Positions 37,688 to 50,920 of a stretch of 64,000 nt of DNA are shown here, in pieces. Both the position numbers and the translations under genes were made by a program. Numbering within the stretch: the first letter of the stretch is position 1; every line of letters begins with the position of its first letter. The notes under the pieces are model-generated. The model saw only the letters and a list, made by a program, of their open reading frames with translations, was not told the origin of the DNA and did no database searches. Source of the DNA: Ustulina deusta (lineage: Eukaryota > Ascomycota > Sordariomycetes > Xylariales > Xylariaceae); assembly GCA_023159155.1 (NCBI GenBank), contig JAJNNX010000002.1, positions 1 through 64,000 on the forward strand, written 5' to 3'.

Positions 37688-39172
37688 TTGGCGGAATGCG
37701 TCGGTGCGCTTGCATTTTGGGCATCGACGCCCTCGCTACGGAGTTCCTGGGAGCGGATATTGTTGCTTTTCCTGGCTAGCCCTTCCGCCTGGAGGCATGT
37801 GCGTGTGGAAGGTATTGGTGCGGGGGAAGTCCGAAAATCTGCTTAATTTGTGTCCGGAGTTAGAAGGCTCGGACGGAAATGATGGATTGAATGGAATATC
37901 GCCGAGGCCAAGGGTCCTTCCGCATAGCCAGCCCTGTGACTGATCCAACAACCCTATATCGAGTTGATAAACGTACACGGCCAGCTACTTATCAGCTGTT
38001 GCTGTTGTTTTTGTATTGCGGATAATTCATTGCGATTTATTTTCGCCTACCAGGTCCGTTTGTATAATTCTTGGATTGCACACATTTAAGGTGTGTGGCC
38101 AGGGAGTGTCTCAGCCAGAGAACAGAGTTAACTTCCTTCTACAATTACTCTTTCCACTTCAACACACGCACGACGCATTTTGAAAATAATATTCTATCAT
38201 GCTAATACTGACTCTTGATTGACAACACTCTTATGGTAGGGATGTAGTGTAAGGATGAGGGTGTCAAAGCGGTTAATGCTACCTCATTGACAGTAAACAG
38301 AACGACGAAAGGCCGCGACACTTGGAAATAAGCTTCACTGAAACAAAAATCAAATATCAGGGATTCTCTCGGCGTATTTCTAACTACAGAAGTTAAGTTG
38401 TTATCTATGCTTCTCAGGGGACGAGTAGCGCTCGGAGAAAAAACAATGGCCGACCAAGAGCACAGCCGCAAACTTGACGCGCGTATAGTCAGAGTTCGGG
38501 AAGCTAGACTTTCATTGGGTCAAGCCCCGGCCCCGCCCCCAGTTGGATCCCCGCAGGCTTCTAGGGACCCACGCTCCCGAGATCCACACGGTAATGCCGG
38601 TCTCTGTCCGTCCGGGGATCTTCGGTTCTAACCCATATTTGGAATCTTTCCCATAAAATTACAAGGTTTCTGAGACCTATATTCATCTGGTACAGCAAGA
38701 GGGCAACAGGAAATAGTCGTAACCAAGATATCTTTTAATTCTACCGTGTCCATTACACTTAATAATCATCATACGAATTATATGTAAGCATTGCATAAGC
38801 TGTATGCCATGATGAGCTTTCTTGCCACATGGTAACTTGTGGTCTATAGTGTGCTACCGGTATTGAAACCAATAGGTCGAGGTACCCTAGATGGGTAGCA
38901 TCGTCAAGACGGTGATAAGATAGTTGACCCGTTTCATACGGCATTTAATTATCCCGGCGTTTAGCATACTAATGACCCCAAAAAGTGGACAATAAAATCA
39001 TTAGTATATCAAAGGGGAAGGTGATATGGAAAAGACAAAAACAATAGGTCTGCCAAGTCAAGATCTAATATAATTATTGCCTACGCTAGTTCATGTTCCC
39101 TCAGCACTAACTTTCGATATCATTCGATATTTACTCGTTCTGTTTTTGAAAACGTTGATTCAACGCAGCAAA
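37688..39172. other. Intergenic region, no supported gene
   Basis: No frame in this 1.5 kb has recognisable motifs or splice logic. Short open stretches at 38,398-38,631 and 38,759-38,944 are compatible with chance. Confidence 0.5.
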
Positions 39173-40773
39173 ATGTCTGTCCCAGTAACAGCTGACGAAA
39201 AATTGGAGCCGCAGTACTGTGAAAATGAGGTCAAGGTTTGATAATCATCATTCCTGCTAACTGCTCATGCTCATTTGAATACAGTCTCAAAATTCCATCT
39301 CTGAAGCGCACCGCCAATATATCATCGAGCGCCACGGAACTGACCAACTCGACCCCTTTCCTGATTTTAACGATGCGGATCCATACAATTGGCCACAGTC
39401 CAAGAAGTGGATCAATCTCGTCTTCGTTGCGTTCCACGGTTTCATGGCAACGTTTACCGCAGCCGCTATCCAGTCGGCATTTGAAAATATCTCCATAGAT
39501 CTCAACGTTAGCATCCAGCAAGCCAGCTATCTAGTGTCTCTCGTGATTGCGATACTGGGCGTCTCGCCAATTTTTTGGAGGCCTTTGGCTGACCGATTTG
39601 GCCGACGGCCTATACTGCTGATGTCTCTTATTATCAGTCTAGTTGCCAATATTGGGTGTGCCAAGAGCCCTTCATACGGTACTATGGGTCTCTGCCGAGC
39701 TATCGCAGGATTCGGCATTAGTCCCGCAGCAGCTATCGGGTCTGGCATAGTTCAGGAGATGTTCTTCAAGCACCAAAGAGGACGTTATATTGGAATTTGG
39801 ACCGTTTCTGTGACGTTAGGAGTCCCCGTTGCTCCATTTATTTTTGGATTTGTCGCTTTACGAGTGGGATACCGTTGGATTTATTGGACCTTGGCTATTG
39901 TAAGTGAATGACTTCGCATCCAACCCGAATCATACGCCTTATCGGTCTGAGTGCAGAGAGCTAATATTTTCTCAAAAGACCAACGCCGTTCAATTACTAT
40001 TATATTTCTTCTTCGGCTCAGAAACTCGATACATCCGTGGTCAAGATAACCAAGCACCCAGCAACTATGTGCGACGCTTAGTCCACTTCAGACGCATCGA
40101 CTCTGCACCACTAACCATCTGGGATTTCATCCGTCCTTTGCGTCTTGCGTCATTCCCCTGTATCGTAATCCCCGCCATCGCACACGCCATGATTTTCACT
40201 CTTGCGAGTGTGTTCCCCACTCTCGAGATCCCTCAACTATATGTCGAAAAGTTTCATCAAAACACACAAGAGGTGGGCTTACAAAGTGCGGCCGTCATTG
40301 TTGGGACACTTCTCGGTGAGCAGGTCGGTGGGCACTTGTCTGACCGATGGATGAAACAAAAGCGGGCAAAAACTCAGGAATTCCGGCTTTGGCTGGCATA
40401 CTTCGGCTACGCCTTATCAATTGCTGGGGATGCTGTGTTTCTAGTCCAGACACAAAAGGCTGGCGACTCGTGGAATATTACTCCCACCGTGGGCGTCGGT
40501 GTTGCATCTGCAGGAAACCAAATCGTTACTACCGTTCTGATCACCTACGCCGTGGATTGCCACCACCAGGAGGCGACGGCTATTGGGGTGTTCGTAATTC
40601 TTGTCCGACAAGTATGGGGTTTCATTGGGCCATTCTGGTTTCCGCCCCTTATCGCGAACGTTGGACTCGTAGCAAGTACGGGTGTTATCACCGCGTTGAT
40701 CATCGGAGGGAGTTTCTTGCCAACGATGCTGGTACAGTGGAAGGGGAGAGCTTGGCGTCAGACTGCCGAATGA
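39173..40773 (+). CDS. MFS transporter, DHA1-like (490 aa)
   Basis: Three exons fit in phase: 39173-39235, 39285-39899 and 39979-40773, with introns of 49 bp (branch GCTAAC) and 79 bp. The protein has a soluble N-terminus with PDFNDADPYNWPQSKKW, a sequence style typical of fungal multidrug/H+ antiporters, then a series of hydrophobic segments consistent with 12 helices. Motif A is clear as RPLADRFGRRPILL between helices 2 and 3, and GLCRAIAGFGISPAAAIGSG fits the motif B/C region. A central loop (DNQAPSNYVRRL) and a second-half LSDRWMKQKR follow. The role would be proton-driven export of small molecules at the plasma membrane. Its neighbours are relics of a P450 and an FAD monooxygenase, so it may be the survivor of a metabolite cluster. 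The frame is intact. Confidence 0.88.
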
Positions 40774-42795
40774 ACTTCGGAAAGTAAACATGACGGAACG
40801 AACAGAAGGAATAACAGTTGGTGCTTAGCGTGAAAAGTACACCTACAGTCAAGTCTTATTCTAAACCCCTAAACATCCTTCATATTGCTCAACTGCCTTG
40901 TTCGGTTGAGAGCTGATACGCTCTTGTTTAAAGGATCCCCTTAAGAGGACTCTATCGACTAAACAGCATCATTAATTTTTAGGCATAGGGAAAAGGCTGT
41001 ATAATTTGCTCGATAGTTTTAAGCACCTGACATAATGTTATAAAATGCACTTGTATTTGTAGAGTGAATCTACCTAACTAGAAGCACTGAAAGGCCGACA
41101 ACCTAGTGCATGTATTGATGTGATATCTGTCGAGGAATGCCCGTAGCGTTCACATCGTCTCATATCTATAGCTACACTTTGCGGGTTTTCAAACCTTCCT
41201 TGATAAAGTCTGCCGCTCGTTCTGGGACCGGATACACAGCCGTCATAGGATTACCTCTTCTCGTAATTGGAAATACGCTTACAACCACAATTCGCATATT
41301 ACTGGCCCCATGCACAAGGAGTCGTTCGTTCACTAACCCCCCCTCTCTCTGTGTCAAACGGTGGCATCGCGCAAAGCACTGCTGGGTCCAAGGGGTGAGT
41401 GAGGTGGCAGGGGTCTACTTGAACAGGGACAAGATAATCTACACTCCGAATGTAAACGTATTCGCGCAGGAGCGATTGCAGCAAACATGTAGCAACGGCA
41501 TATTAACTCCCTGGCCAGAAGCCACAGTGCATGAGTGACAAGCCCGAGTCCGAGCCAAAACTCCCTGGGTAGCATAGTGTAAATCAAGAAACCCTGCGGT
41601 GGATTCTTTCAAATTCTCAATCAGCTGCTTGCAATAGGTACTCCGTTCTTGTTCCCATAGCCAGTGACAGATCACGGGCCACAAGTTCAATGTTCCTAAA
41701 CCTTAGCATACCCGTAGACTAGGTATAGCCTTTGCCACCGCCAAACAGCATGGTGTAAGACTCTTATGATTAGCAGGAGGTCCTTCGATGGAAGTAGCTA
41801 TGATAGGTCGATAGCATAGTGGCTACCATTTTTTGGAATTACGTTCTATTTTCTAGGCCAAAGCTTTTGAATGTTGATTACCAAATCCCTTGAATTGTTT
41901 TATTTTATTTATTCATTTTGACATTTCATGATATGTGACGCGTGGGAGCTGACAGCCTCAAAAAACTGGATGATCTCAGTATACTCACGTCTATACTCTT
42001 TCCATCCTAATTACCACAACTTCAGCTTTATTTCTTCGCCGTCGGGCATTATGTCAGACTTTACATATTAACCAGATGATCCTCACCACCCTCTTTCTAT
42101 CATAAGCCACTCATGTTACCCGTCGGCCTCGTCCAAATAGGGTGATAATAGTTGAAGAAAGGTACGAATTCCTAAGTATATAAAGCGCTAATTGCCGCCA
42201 CCCTTTTATAACATAGTTAATCATACTGCTCCTATTGGCTGTTAGGTGATGCTATGTGATAACACAGATTGCCCTCAAAGCTACGGTCCGGTTGTAATTG
42301 TTCATCGCCCGGATATGCAGGCCATAACAATACCCTGCTCATTTCTTTTCCACGCTAGAGACCTCAGAAATGAGGAGTACTGTCGAGTTGTTTCGGCTGA
42401 CGCGGAGTATCCTTGCTAGACGAGTGAGTATTGAGAGAGATCAAGCTTCTTAATCAAGGCTTCCCAACTTTAGCACAAGCGGGAATTGTAAATCTATATT
42501 TCTAAACAGGAAACTTGCACTCAGGCCCCTACCAGCACTCTATGTTTGGACCCATCGAGAATCAGGACGTCAAGCCATTCCATTTTATCAATAGTTCTCA
42601 GGATCTCACTTCACAAGACACTTTTTTCACTCTATAGAAAGCGATGTCGTCGGACTGGCTTTACCACAGCGACAACTTCTAGATATTTACGCACCACTAT
42701 ATCTCGATAGGGATGACAATTATACTCACCCAATGATGTCGAAAGAGGAAAATCTTTGCTGCCCCCCGACGCCATCAACCAAAATTGGGTCCAGC
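40774..42795. other. Intergenic region, no supported gene
   Basis: Two kilobases with only short frames lacking motifs. It may contain unrecognisable remains of the P450's downstream flank, but nothing can be assigned. Confidence 0.5.
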
Positions 42796-43480
42796 TCAAG
42801 ACTGTCGCTCTTCAAAAACAAGCATCGGGCTTTCATGAGAAGCAGTAAAATGATCGTAGATCTGAAATTCGTTCATCCTCCCCCTTCCATCACCTTTTCC
42901 ATATCCACCAGCACCGATAAGACCTTCCCTCCCCGTTGCCGCCTTGAATTCGAAACGCCAAAGTGTGTGGGCAATGGCAAGGCTGATTTCTAAGTAGGCC
43001 ACTGCTTTCCATGGGCAAGCACAGGACCCCACCATGGATGGTGCAAACACATTTTCCATGATCGTTTTGTTCTGGTCAGGGCCGCCACTTGCTGTCTCGC
43101 CTAACCAGCGCTCTGGCTTGAACGTGAAAGGGTCTGAGAATTATTCTTCATTACGGTGCAAGGAATAAACATTGACAGCGACTTCTGTACCACTAGGAAT
43201 CTCGTGGCCATCAACAACGAAATCCCCAGGCGCACTACTATGGGATCCCCGTGTTATCCGCGTCCGCCATAGCATAGCCGGGGTTGGGGGAGACATTCGG
43301 CGTGTCTCGTTGATACAGACTCTGAGGTACTTGCACTGTCAGAGCCGCCCGCCAGTTGGTTGAATCTCGTCTTCTGAGCGGAAAGTGGAGCGAACCTCGG
43401 ACGCCAGAGTCCTTGCTTTGATCATAGTCTCAATGATATTGAGATACCTCCTTCTCACTTGGCGTCATTCGTGACAGCAA
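42796..43480 (-). pseudogene. Cytochrome P450, C-terminal relic
   Basis: The minus strand reads, in order, YLRVCINETRRMSPPTPAML (the K-helix ExxR motif as ETRR), GDFVVDGHEIPSGTEVAVNV, FTFKPERWLGE (the PERF-like motif) and ENVFAPSMVGSCACPWKAVA (the heme-binding loop, normally FxxGxRxCxG), then YLEISLAIAHTLWRFEF. In-frame stops occur at 43339-43341 (TGA) and 43141-43143 (TAA). In the heme loop the conserved Arg is lost and the Gly after Cys is Trp. The N-terminal two thirds of the enzyme cannot be found. P450s oxidise small molecules at the ER; this copy cannot be functional. Confidence 0.88.
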
Positions 43481-44028
43481 GTAATAACGCACAAGGGAAT
43501 TATCACCTGGAAAGTGAATGGTTTTTAGGTCATCGCCATGACAGAGCTGCTAGGGGGGCTAACAGCGATCACACTATTACCCTCAAGCCAGCTCTGCCAT
43601 ATAAATAAACATTCCTTAAATTCTGAAGTGGTGTGAGTGGGTTACAGGGATGAGTACATGCTTGAGCCACTTGGTGCCTTTGCTAGTATGAGATATAAAC
43701 ACCATGAGCGTTGTTCTTCATGACAGTCCGGGAGACAGGACACCAAGGGGTGACACGGCAATAAAAATTGATTTTCTCATTTTCATACTCTTAATCAACA
43801 GATCCCCCAAGAGATTAGAGTGGTCACTATGCTAGGAAGTGTAGGTTCGGCCTATCTCCTAGTATAGGGGCGCTGCTATATTGAGACGAATCGTGAATAG
43901 CTATTTACAGCAGTATCATAAAGCGAAAAATAAAATAAATTACAATATCATATTGGATCCAAGGCTTCGGCTGGAATCGTCTATGTGGGATACGTAGTAT
44001 GCGTAGGATTTCTGTGTGGCAGTTCTAG

Positions 44029-44475
44029 GTGCCGGCCCGGCTCGTCAATCAGGAGGAAGGTGTCTCTAAACTATGGCACCACGACCGCATTGTCCTCATG
44101 GGCGACAGTGCTGACACCTCGCTACAGTACATCACTACCCGATGCTTTATTGCAGCTGATTTTGTATCGAGCACCAATTCTGGCTTGGGTATGTCGCTGC
44201 GCAGTAGGCTGACACGCAAATGATCAACGTTTTCGCTCAAGGGAATGTAAGCGGATCTTCAATTTAGGATACACTAGATAGTACCCGTACTATCACTTGG
44301 AGCAATTGGTTATTGGGCATTCGACCGCTTTATCTCTCGTCTCATCAGCCTGGACAAAGTGCTTGAGGCCAGTATCTACCCCATGATAAGTAATAGGCAA
44401 ATATTGAGCTACGTTCCCTTCGAAAGAAAAGAGACAGCTGCACCATGGCGCCGAGTGCCGGATATCAAGCTATGA
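44029..44475 (+). pseudogene. FAD-dependent monooxygenase, C-terminal relic
   Basis: The plus strand reads EEGVSKLWHHDRIVLMGDSA, the second FAD-binding motif (W-x-x-x-RI-L-GDSAH) of aromatic-hydroxylase-type flavoproteins, although the His after GDSA is Asp. A stop at 44221-44223 follows. In the same frame 44287-44475 reads SLGAIGYWAFDRFISRLISL and SYVPFERKETAAPWRRVPD before a stop, resembling the hydrophobic C-terminal tail of such enzymes in fungal terpenoid pathways. Most of the N-terminal Rossmann domain is missing or unrecognisable. This is assigned as a relic, on the GDSA motif mainly. Confidence 0.68.
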
Positions 44476-44921
44476 AGTCGCCGAATGGGAACTCATGCAT
44501 AAGGTACGCAATGCACGATGGCTTATCTCATTGTAGATAAGCTAACCTACCGTCTCACGGGCCACCCTATCGCGGGCCACCTTTACAAACCACTACCTAC
44601 CAACCCAAAACCACCTAATATAGCTAGTTGTAGTGTTTTTATAATAAAAAGGTTACTAATTAATAAAATATTTGAATTAAAAAAGAATTGCTTAAATTTA
44701 AGTTATTAGCTAGAAATTTGCGTTAGACTTCCCGGTTTAGGATAAAGCCGCGCAACCCGCCGCGTCCATGTGTCAGTCTAGTGAGGGTAAAGCCCTTAAC
44801 ATCGACGAGATTGGCATGAGAGTCCGGCAAAAGAAGCTGTCGAATTGTCGGGGTTTTTAGTACTTGGACAACAACATGTAAACTATCCCATTTCTGGAGC
44901 AGTTATAGTCGCAGTCAAGAG

Positions 44922-46456
44922 TCAGCTGTGTTGTTGATAGTCTTCATCAAAACCAGAATACCCACGATACTCGTAGTCGATTAGCTCCTCGTAGGCTTCA
45001 ATGTCGTCCCGAAATTCTTCACTAAACTGAGATGGCGGTGAGTCCTCGTTGTCGTTCTTTTCATAAATCGGCTTCCTCGGAACGTCAATAGAACGCCGCG
45101 CCTCCTCGGCGGCCTTGGACCGGGATTCCTCCTTCTTCAAGCCCTGATAACGATTCCAGATATCCCACCTCCATTCAAATAGGGCTCTGCACATCCATTC
45201 CTGAAGGATGCACACAAGACTGATCTTTGGGATTTTCCATGGAGCCAACGAGCTACTACGCACAAGCTCGTCCCTCCTCGACGCCAATTTTTCCTCAAAT
45301 CTGCGTGCTGTATCGACAAAGAACTTACTCCCATCTCCCATGTTGTCAGCTTTATAACTTCTGAGATCTCGACTTCCATAGCCGGTGGAGTCGAGGACGG
45401 GGAGGGAACCTTCAATGGTGAGGGGTAGAACGTCGACTTCTAGGACTGGCGTATAGTACCATAGTAATTGACTGTCATCTGGTTGCACATATTTGGATAA
45501 TTCGTGATTAATCCCACGCATGCTATCCTCCTCAAGAAGCAACTCTTCCACGCCATTGAAAAGCTCCAATATGTTAGAGATTTCACGCGTGCCATTCCAA
45601 CAGTCAGAGGATACAACATCGGCTGATGATTCTAGAGCAAGTCGCCTAACCCTCCTTAAATCTTGAGGTTCGAACTGCCCAATATCCCATGAGCTATTCC
45701 CGCTCAGGAGGGAACCTACAACTTTAGAGTTCAGTAATTGATCATGAGATGTGGGTGTTCTGAAAGTTATTAAAAACTTCCAATGCCTGATTTGGCCTAA
45801 AATTGAGACTTCGTACTCATCACGTCGCCGAGGCAAGAAGGAAGTGGCTCTGAGGATTACTCACGGGTTGAGCGGTCCTCCGAGTCCCGATCGCTGAGTC
45901 GACCGATGTACAGCGCATCAGTTTTGAAGTTGAACCATGTACGTGGACCGCACGTTCTTGTCCCGAATGCCAGCTCATACCCATAATCTATTAAGACCTG
46001 ACGCGATTCTCTCGTCACATGCAACATCGCTGGTATCGGTGCGGTGCTGTAAAATGCCCCGATACGCAAAAACTCCCATGCTACGTCGGGATTCTCCAAC
46101 AGAAAATCGCGAGGGATACCCGGTACCTCTTTGGTTGACACCCATGGTTGATGGTTTTGGTTTGGACGAGGACCATTGAATCCGTATCTCTCGGGGGTCG
46201 TCTGGTGACGTCCATTGTTCCATCTCCATAATGCGGGCGGGAATGGGATACGTTCCCGCCAATGGCGCGCAAAATACGCTATAGAAGGGTGAAGCTTTAT
46301 TTGGACGATGGTTGTTCTAAACCTTTCTTCGAAATATTCCCAATCTTCGGTTTCTTCCTGGACGTGAACGAAGCGAGGCGGCGAAGCTAAAATGTATATC
46401 ATCCAGCGAAGCTCGAGTGGCAAGGAAGCGAACTGGTGAAACGAATCGGGTGCCAT
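44922..46456 (-). CDS. 2EXR domain protein (488 aa)
   Basis: Two exons, 46456-45865 and 45796-44922, are separated by a 68-bp intron (GTGAGT...TTTTAG) and join in phase as STRQIRHWKF. Residues 5-23 read FHQFASLPLELRWMIYILA, the 2EXR signature (F-x-x-LP-ELR-x-IW) found in large fungal families of unknown function. The pattern AMLHVTRESRQVLIDYGYEL and TWFNFKTDALYI follows, also typical of that family. The C-terminal half carries VRRLALES and ends in an acidic, Tyr-rich tail (EELIDYEYRGYSGFDEDY). 2EXR proteins are numerous in accessory fungal regions; no biochemical activity is established. The reading frames are clean and the start has an adequate context. Confidence 0.87.
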
Positions 46457-49137
46457 GGCTGGAACCTATGCGCAATGGCACCCTTCATTTCCCGGTGGTC
46501 CTTGCAGACTTTGCGTTTATTGAGGTTGCTTATTAGTTTGAGAGGTTAATGTGGTCGCAACCAGCAAGTTTCTCCTCGATGCCAGACAGCACCGATGTTC
46601 AGCTGGTCGGTACTGTAACTAGCGGTGAAGTTGGTCTGCCGAAACCGCCCAACCCCTGTAAATTTTACCTACAAGCTTACCTCACCTACATACATACATG
46701 CTTATACAACGATATCCTGCCTCATAACAAAGGCTTAGATCATCTTCTATGGCATCAAAAGTCCTATCCTCTCTCTCAAGCCTTCAGCAATAAGACGGAA
46801 ATGCTAGATGTAGAAAGGCCGGCAACTGTCTCAATACCAAGCGAGGGCTGAATAGATCTTCATTCCTTGGCAGCTATAAATTATGGGGTCTCTTTTATCA
46901 AACGCGTACTTCCTTGTGTTTGGGTTTATCGATTACCTCCACGTCTCCATGGTTGCATATTGCCAAGGAGTGCGGGAACCCGCGGACCAAACAACTGCCG
47001 GATAACGTCAGACGATAAAAGTCGCCGGAGGGTAGTGATATTCAGCATTGTAGTTTTATTAGGCCCTAAACCCTCTCAACTTAACATGACTGGTTCAGGA
47101 ATAAATACTGTTGAGCTGTGACCCAGAAAGGGGCTAATAGAGCTATCCTGGGAAACAAGTGTGTAGCTATATCTTTTAGTTGCCTTGTACTAGTTTCGTT
47201 GTCATGAAGTTCTCCAGGTCCTCATTTAACTTTTCGATGGCAAGTGGAAATATCAAAGTATTAAGGAGGTTATGAAGACTCTCGAATGTTTTTCAATACG
47301 AGATAACTCTCCGGGCTGAGTGCGTAAGGATCTAGAACTCCTCCCTATCACAATGAAGAATGTATCCCTTGCCATTGACACGATCGAGTAGGCAAGATGT
47401 TTGAAAGGAGTTGGCGTTAGGAACCTAGAGTATAACCCAAACTCACATTTGCGTGTTCCTGCTTTACCTCTCTTCCTTTACTTGCAGGATGTTGTCGGAA
47501 AGGTCCATTATATCGCAATGGATCTTGTTAAAAAGAGATCACTCTTGGCTATCTTCATAAATGTGTTCAAGACGTCTGTCCCCCGGAATCAGAGACTTCG
47601 TAAAGCTGGCATCTATCCTCATAGGTACTAGCACATAGTCGACTAAGATAGGAACGTTTGCCTAATAGAATAAACCTCGTCACGTAGTATCGTTATGATA
47701 TCGCTATAGATGTTGGATTGTTATAAACAAATGACGTTGCGCCAGAATCGGAGAATTCTCCAGTAGATGATTGTTCTTGATATAACGCGGGGCAATGACA
47801 GAAACCTAGAACTACCCGAAGCATGACATGAAGGGAGAGGTTGAGCTTAAACAAGGAGAAAACCCGGAGAATGTTTGGAAAGTAACTAGGTATATTGTGC
47901 TTCTCTGCATCCTTGAAGAATGGGGCAACCATGCTTCAGATTAGGAAACGCCACATCTAGAATGGGAGAGTGGTGCTGCAGTGCCGTATGCACAGGCTCG
48001 GTTGGAGAAGCGAACTGGGATTCGATCAAATGGGATCTCTCGTCTCGCTCCGCTAATGCAATTAATTTGCCTGGCAAACTGAGAATACAAGGAATGTCAA
48101 CGCGCTCGAATCGGGATCTTTCTTCATCATTTGCCAAGACAGCTAACTCTGTAAGAGGCTATTTGCAACATTGTGTGCTCAAACTTAAACCTTTACATAT
48201 AGTAGGTACCCCAATTCCTCCACTCAACGAAATTCGACTCTGATTGGGTCTCAAGCTCTACGTCGCAACGAAATATAGCACGCAAGAATGTTACATCCTG
48301 CTGCAAGCCCCTCGTTATCGACTGCTAAGCGAATTGTCCTGCTGTGTATGGCTGGTTGGATATGCAAAGCATGTTCTAGGCTGACGGCCCACATATCAAG
48401 ACAGCACTATTCAATATTCTTACTTAATAGATCAACCAAGGCCAGATGAAGGATCGACCAAGTCACCACGATCCCTGAGCCTCTACCTAGAGCGGCTGTT
48501 CGAGTCTCTTTGCTCCGTTGGCCAGATTTCTGCCCCTTGCCAAATCCGTAGGAAGCAGAGCTGTCATTAGTCGGAACCTGGCCAGCATGAAAGCCGATAC
48601 TGCCCTTCCATTTTACCGACACATGAGGTTCCCCCCAGTCGGGATTATTTTTTCCGAAAAGAGAGCTATGATCGTCATATAATTCGCCAGTCTTAATCTG
48701 TTGATTTCTTCGTGCGTTTTCTCGGCCTTTTGGGCAATTGCGCGAGATGCTAGAGTTGCATTCCTCGCTCAATGTCGCCATGCGATTGCTTCACAACGCC
48801 ACTCTCTGCACAGGCTAATAGAGTACCTGCATGATATATTGCTTGCGTGATGGAGGATTGTTTGCTGGCCCGCGAGGCCATAGTGAGCTGCCGCGTCATT
48901 CAGTTTATTCTGCTTGTTAAGACGAGACTGAGCTAGCCTAGGAGCCAATTAATAGTAATCTAGACCTATATAGACAGGTTAAGATAAAACTAGCTGCAGA
49001 TGCTTGTGGTTTGACGTCGCCTATAATGCTCGCCCCAAGGGCAGCAATATAAGTAAGCGTGACAACGTAGTAGTCTTTCAAAGTGGCCATTATAATCCGA
49101 GCTTGAATAAAACACAGGAAAACAGATAAAAATCAAA
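46457..49137. other. Long intergenic region, no supported gene
   Basis: This 2.7 kb gap has several short frames, the longest a 124-codon minus-strand frame at 48407-48781 without recognised motifs. None has a domain, a paired splice structure or a convincing context, so none is called. A degraded gene may be present between 47,690 and 48,140 on the minus strand, but its family could not be recognised. Confidence 0.5.
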
Positions 49138-50920
49138 ATGGACAGAAGCCACTCCTGGGCGCTTGCCTATAGCCTTTTGGTTGGGATCGTATCGGCGATC
49201 GAGAGTTCGGGTGAGTGTGTGTTCACAACGACGACGGTATACCTGCCTACGACGATATACGTGTTTGCGCCGAATATAACGAGTAGTCATGTAGGCGATT
49301 CCTGTATCGCCACATCATCCTCGATAACAATAGGAACACCGACCAATTCAGGTACTGGAACCACCGATGTGGCCGGTACTTCCACGAGTACACCGTCAGT
49401 TCCAACGAGCAGTTCCGGTCTCAGTACGACAATACCTTCAACGAGCCTAACCAGCATCAGCGTCACTCCTACAAGTCAGGGCAATAGTAGCATCACGACA
49501 GGGAGCTCCGTGCACACAAGTACCGGGTTCCCGACGCCTACAAGCATTGGGGGTTTACCTCCGCCGCCCCCTCCGCCCCCTTCGGGTCCTTTCAATGGGT
49601 TTAAGAACACGGTTTACTTCACAAACTGGTGCGTCTCGCCTCTATTCGAATGCGATTAACGGCTAACATATTTCTAGGGGAATTGCGCAAGAGAATTACT
49701 TACCTGAGAGGCTCCTAGTGAATGATTTGAGTCACGTCCTGTACGCCTTCGCAGATATCGCTCCCAATGGGACGATATTGTCAGCGGACCCCGTAGTAGA
49801 TCTAGCTCAGAAGTACCCCGGTGACAACCGCCGGGAAAAGAGCCACAACGCCTACGGGGCCGTGAAGCAATTGTACATCCACAAGAAGTGGAACCGGCAA
49901 CTGAAGGTCCTGCTCTCCGTCGGTGGCGGGCAGTATTCGCCCAAGTTCGCGGCCGCGACGTCGACCGAGATGCGCCGGCAGACCTTTGCGAAATCCGCCG
50001 TCAAGATCGTGACGGACTGGGGGTTCGACGGCATCGACATTGATTGGGAGTACCCGACGAACGAAGCCGAACAGGAGAGCCTAGTCAAGCTGGCCGCAGC
50101 GTGCCGCGAGGCCTTCGATCGGTACTCATTCCATAATCACCTGGCCTATCGGTTCTTGGTCACAGCAGCGAGCCCCGCGGGCCCGTCCAACTGGAAATTC
50201 GTCGATCTGCCGCGGATGGATCGATACGTCGATATTTGGTAAGCTTTTTCCTCTGCCTTTTCCCTTCTCCTAACAGTCACGTTTACTAGCTGTGTGTCGT
50301 TACGCCGTGTAGACGGACCAGTGATATTAACGCTTCTTCGCAGGCACCTTATGTCGTACGACTATACCGGAAGCTGGACTCCGAGAAGCGGACACCAGGC
50401 AAATGTGTTCGCAAACAAGGCCAACGCAGCATCGACGCCACTTAACACTGATGATGCAGTGCGGTACTATCAGTCGCAGGGGATCAGCGGGCGGAAGATT
50501 GTGATTGGATCGCCGCTCTACGGGCGCTCATTCAACGGAACGTCGGGGTTGGGACAGAATTATACCTCTCTCGGTACCGGGGGTCCTCAGCCGGGAGTCT
50601 GGTACTACAAGGATCTGCCGAAGGCGGGTGCGCAGGAGAAATTTGACGACGTAGCGAAGGCGACATATAGTTACGACCGAACAGCCCGCGAGTTGGTCTC
50701 GTACGATAATGCCCGTAGCATTGCGTTCAAGGCCCGCTATATCCGTGACAGACAACTCGGCGGCGCGTTCTTCTGGGAAGCGAGCGGCGATCGAGCGGAT
50801 CGAGGAAGTCTCGTCAAGACTATGTCCCGCACCTTGGACTGGCTGGAGAAAACGCCAAACAACTTGCGCTATCCGACAAGCCAGTACATGAATATTCGGC
50901 TTGGGATGCCTGGCGCTTAG
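49138..50920 (+). CDS. Secreted GH18 chitinase with mucin-like N-terminus (542 aa)
   Basis: Exons 49138-49628, 49678-50238 and 50344-50920 join in phase (introns 49 and 105 bp). The protein starts with a signal peptide (MDRSHSWALAYSLLVGIVSA), then a Ser/Thr-rich stalk (about residues 50-140) and a poly-Pro block near residue 148, before the catalytic barrel that begins NTVYFTNWG. The hallmark FDGIDIDWEYP lies near residues 279-289 with the catalytic Glu; LLSVGGG (beta-3), MSYDYTGSW (beta-6) and GGAFFWEASGD (beta-8) are also present. The enzyme cleaves beta-1,4 bonds of chitin, outside the cell or in the wall. The O-glycosylated stalk would place the catalytic domain away from the surface. No chitin-binding module is seen at the C-terminus. 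All catalytic residues are kept, so an active enzyme is expected. Confidence 0.95.

Noticed and set aside
47693..48137. Two minus-strand frames that look mildly protein-like
   Set aside because: They overlap in different frames and match no family I know; possibly a degraded gene, but unsupported.
48407..48781. 124-codon minus-strand frame
   Set aside because: No domain, signal or splice partner; length is within what chance gives in DNA of this composition.
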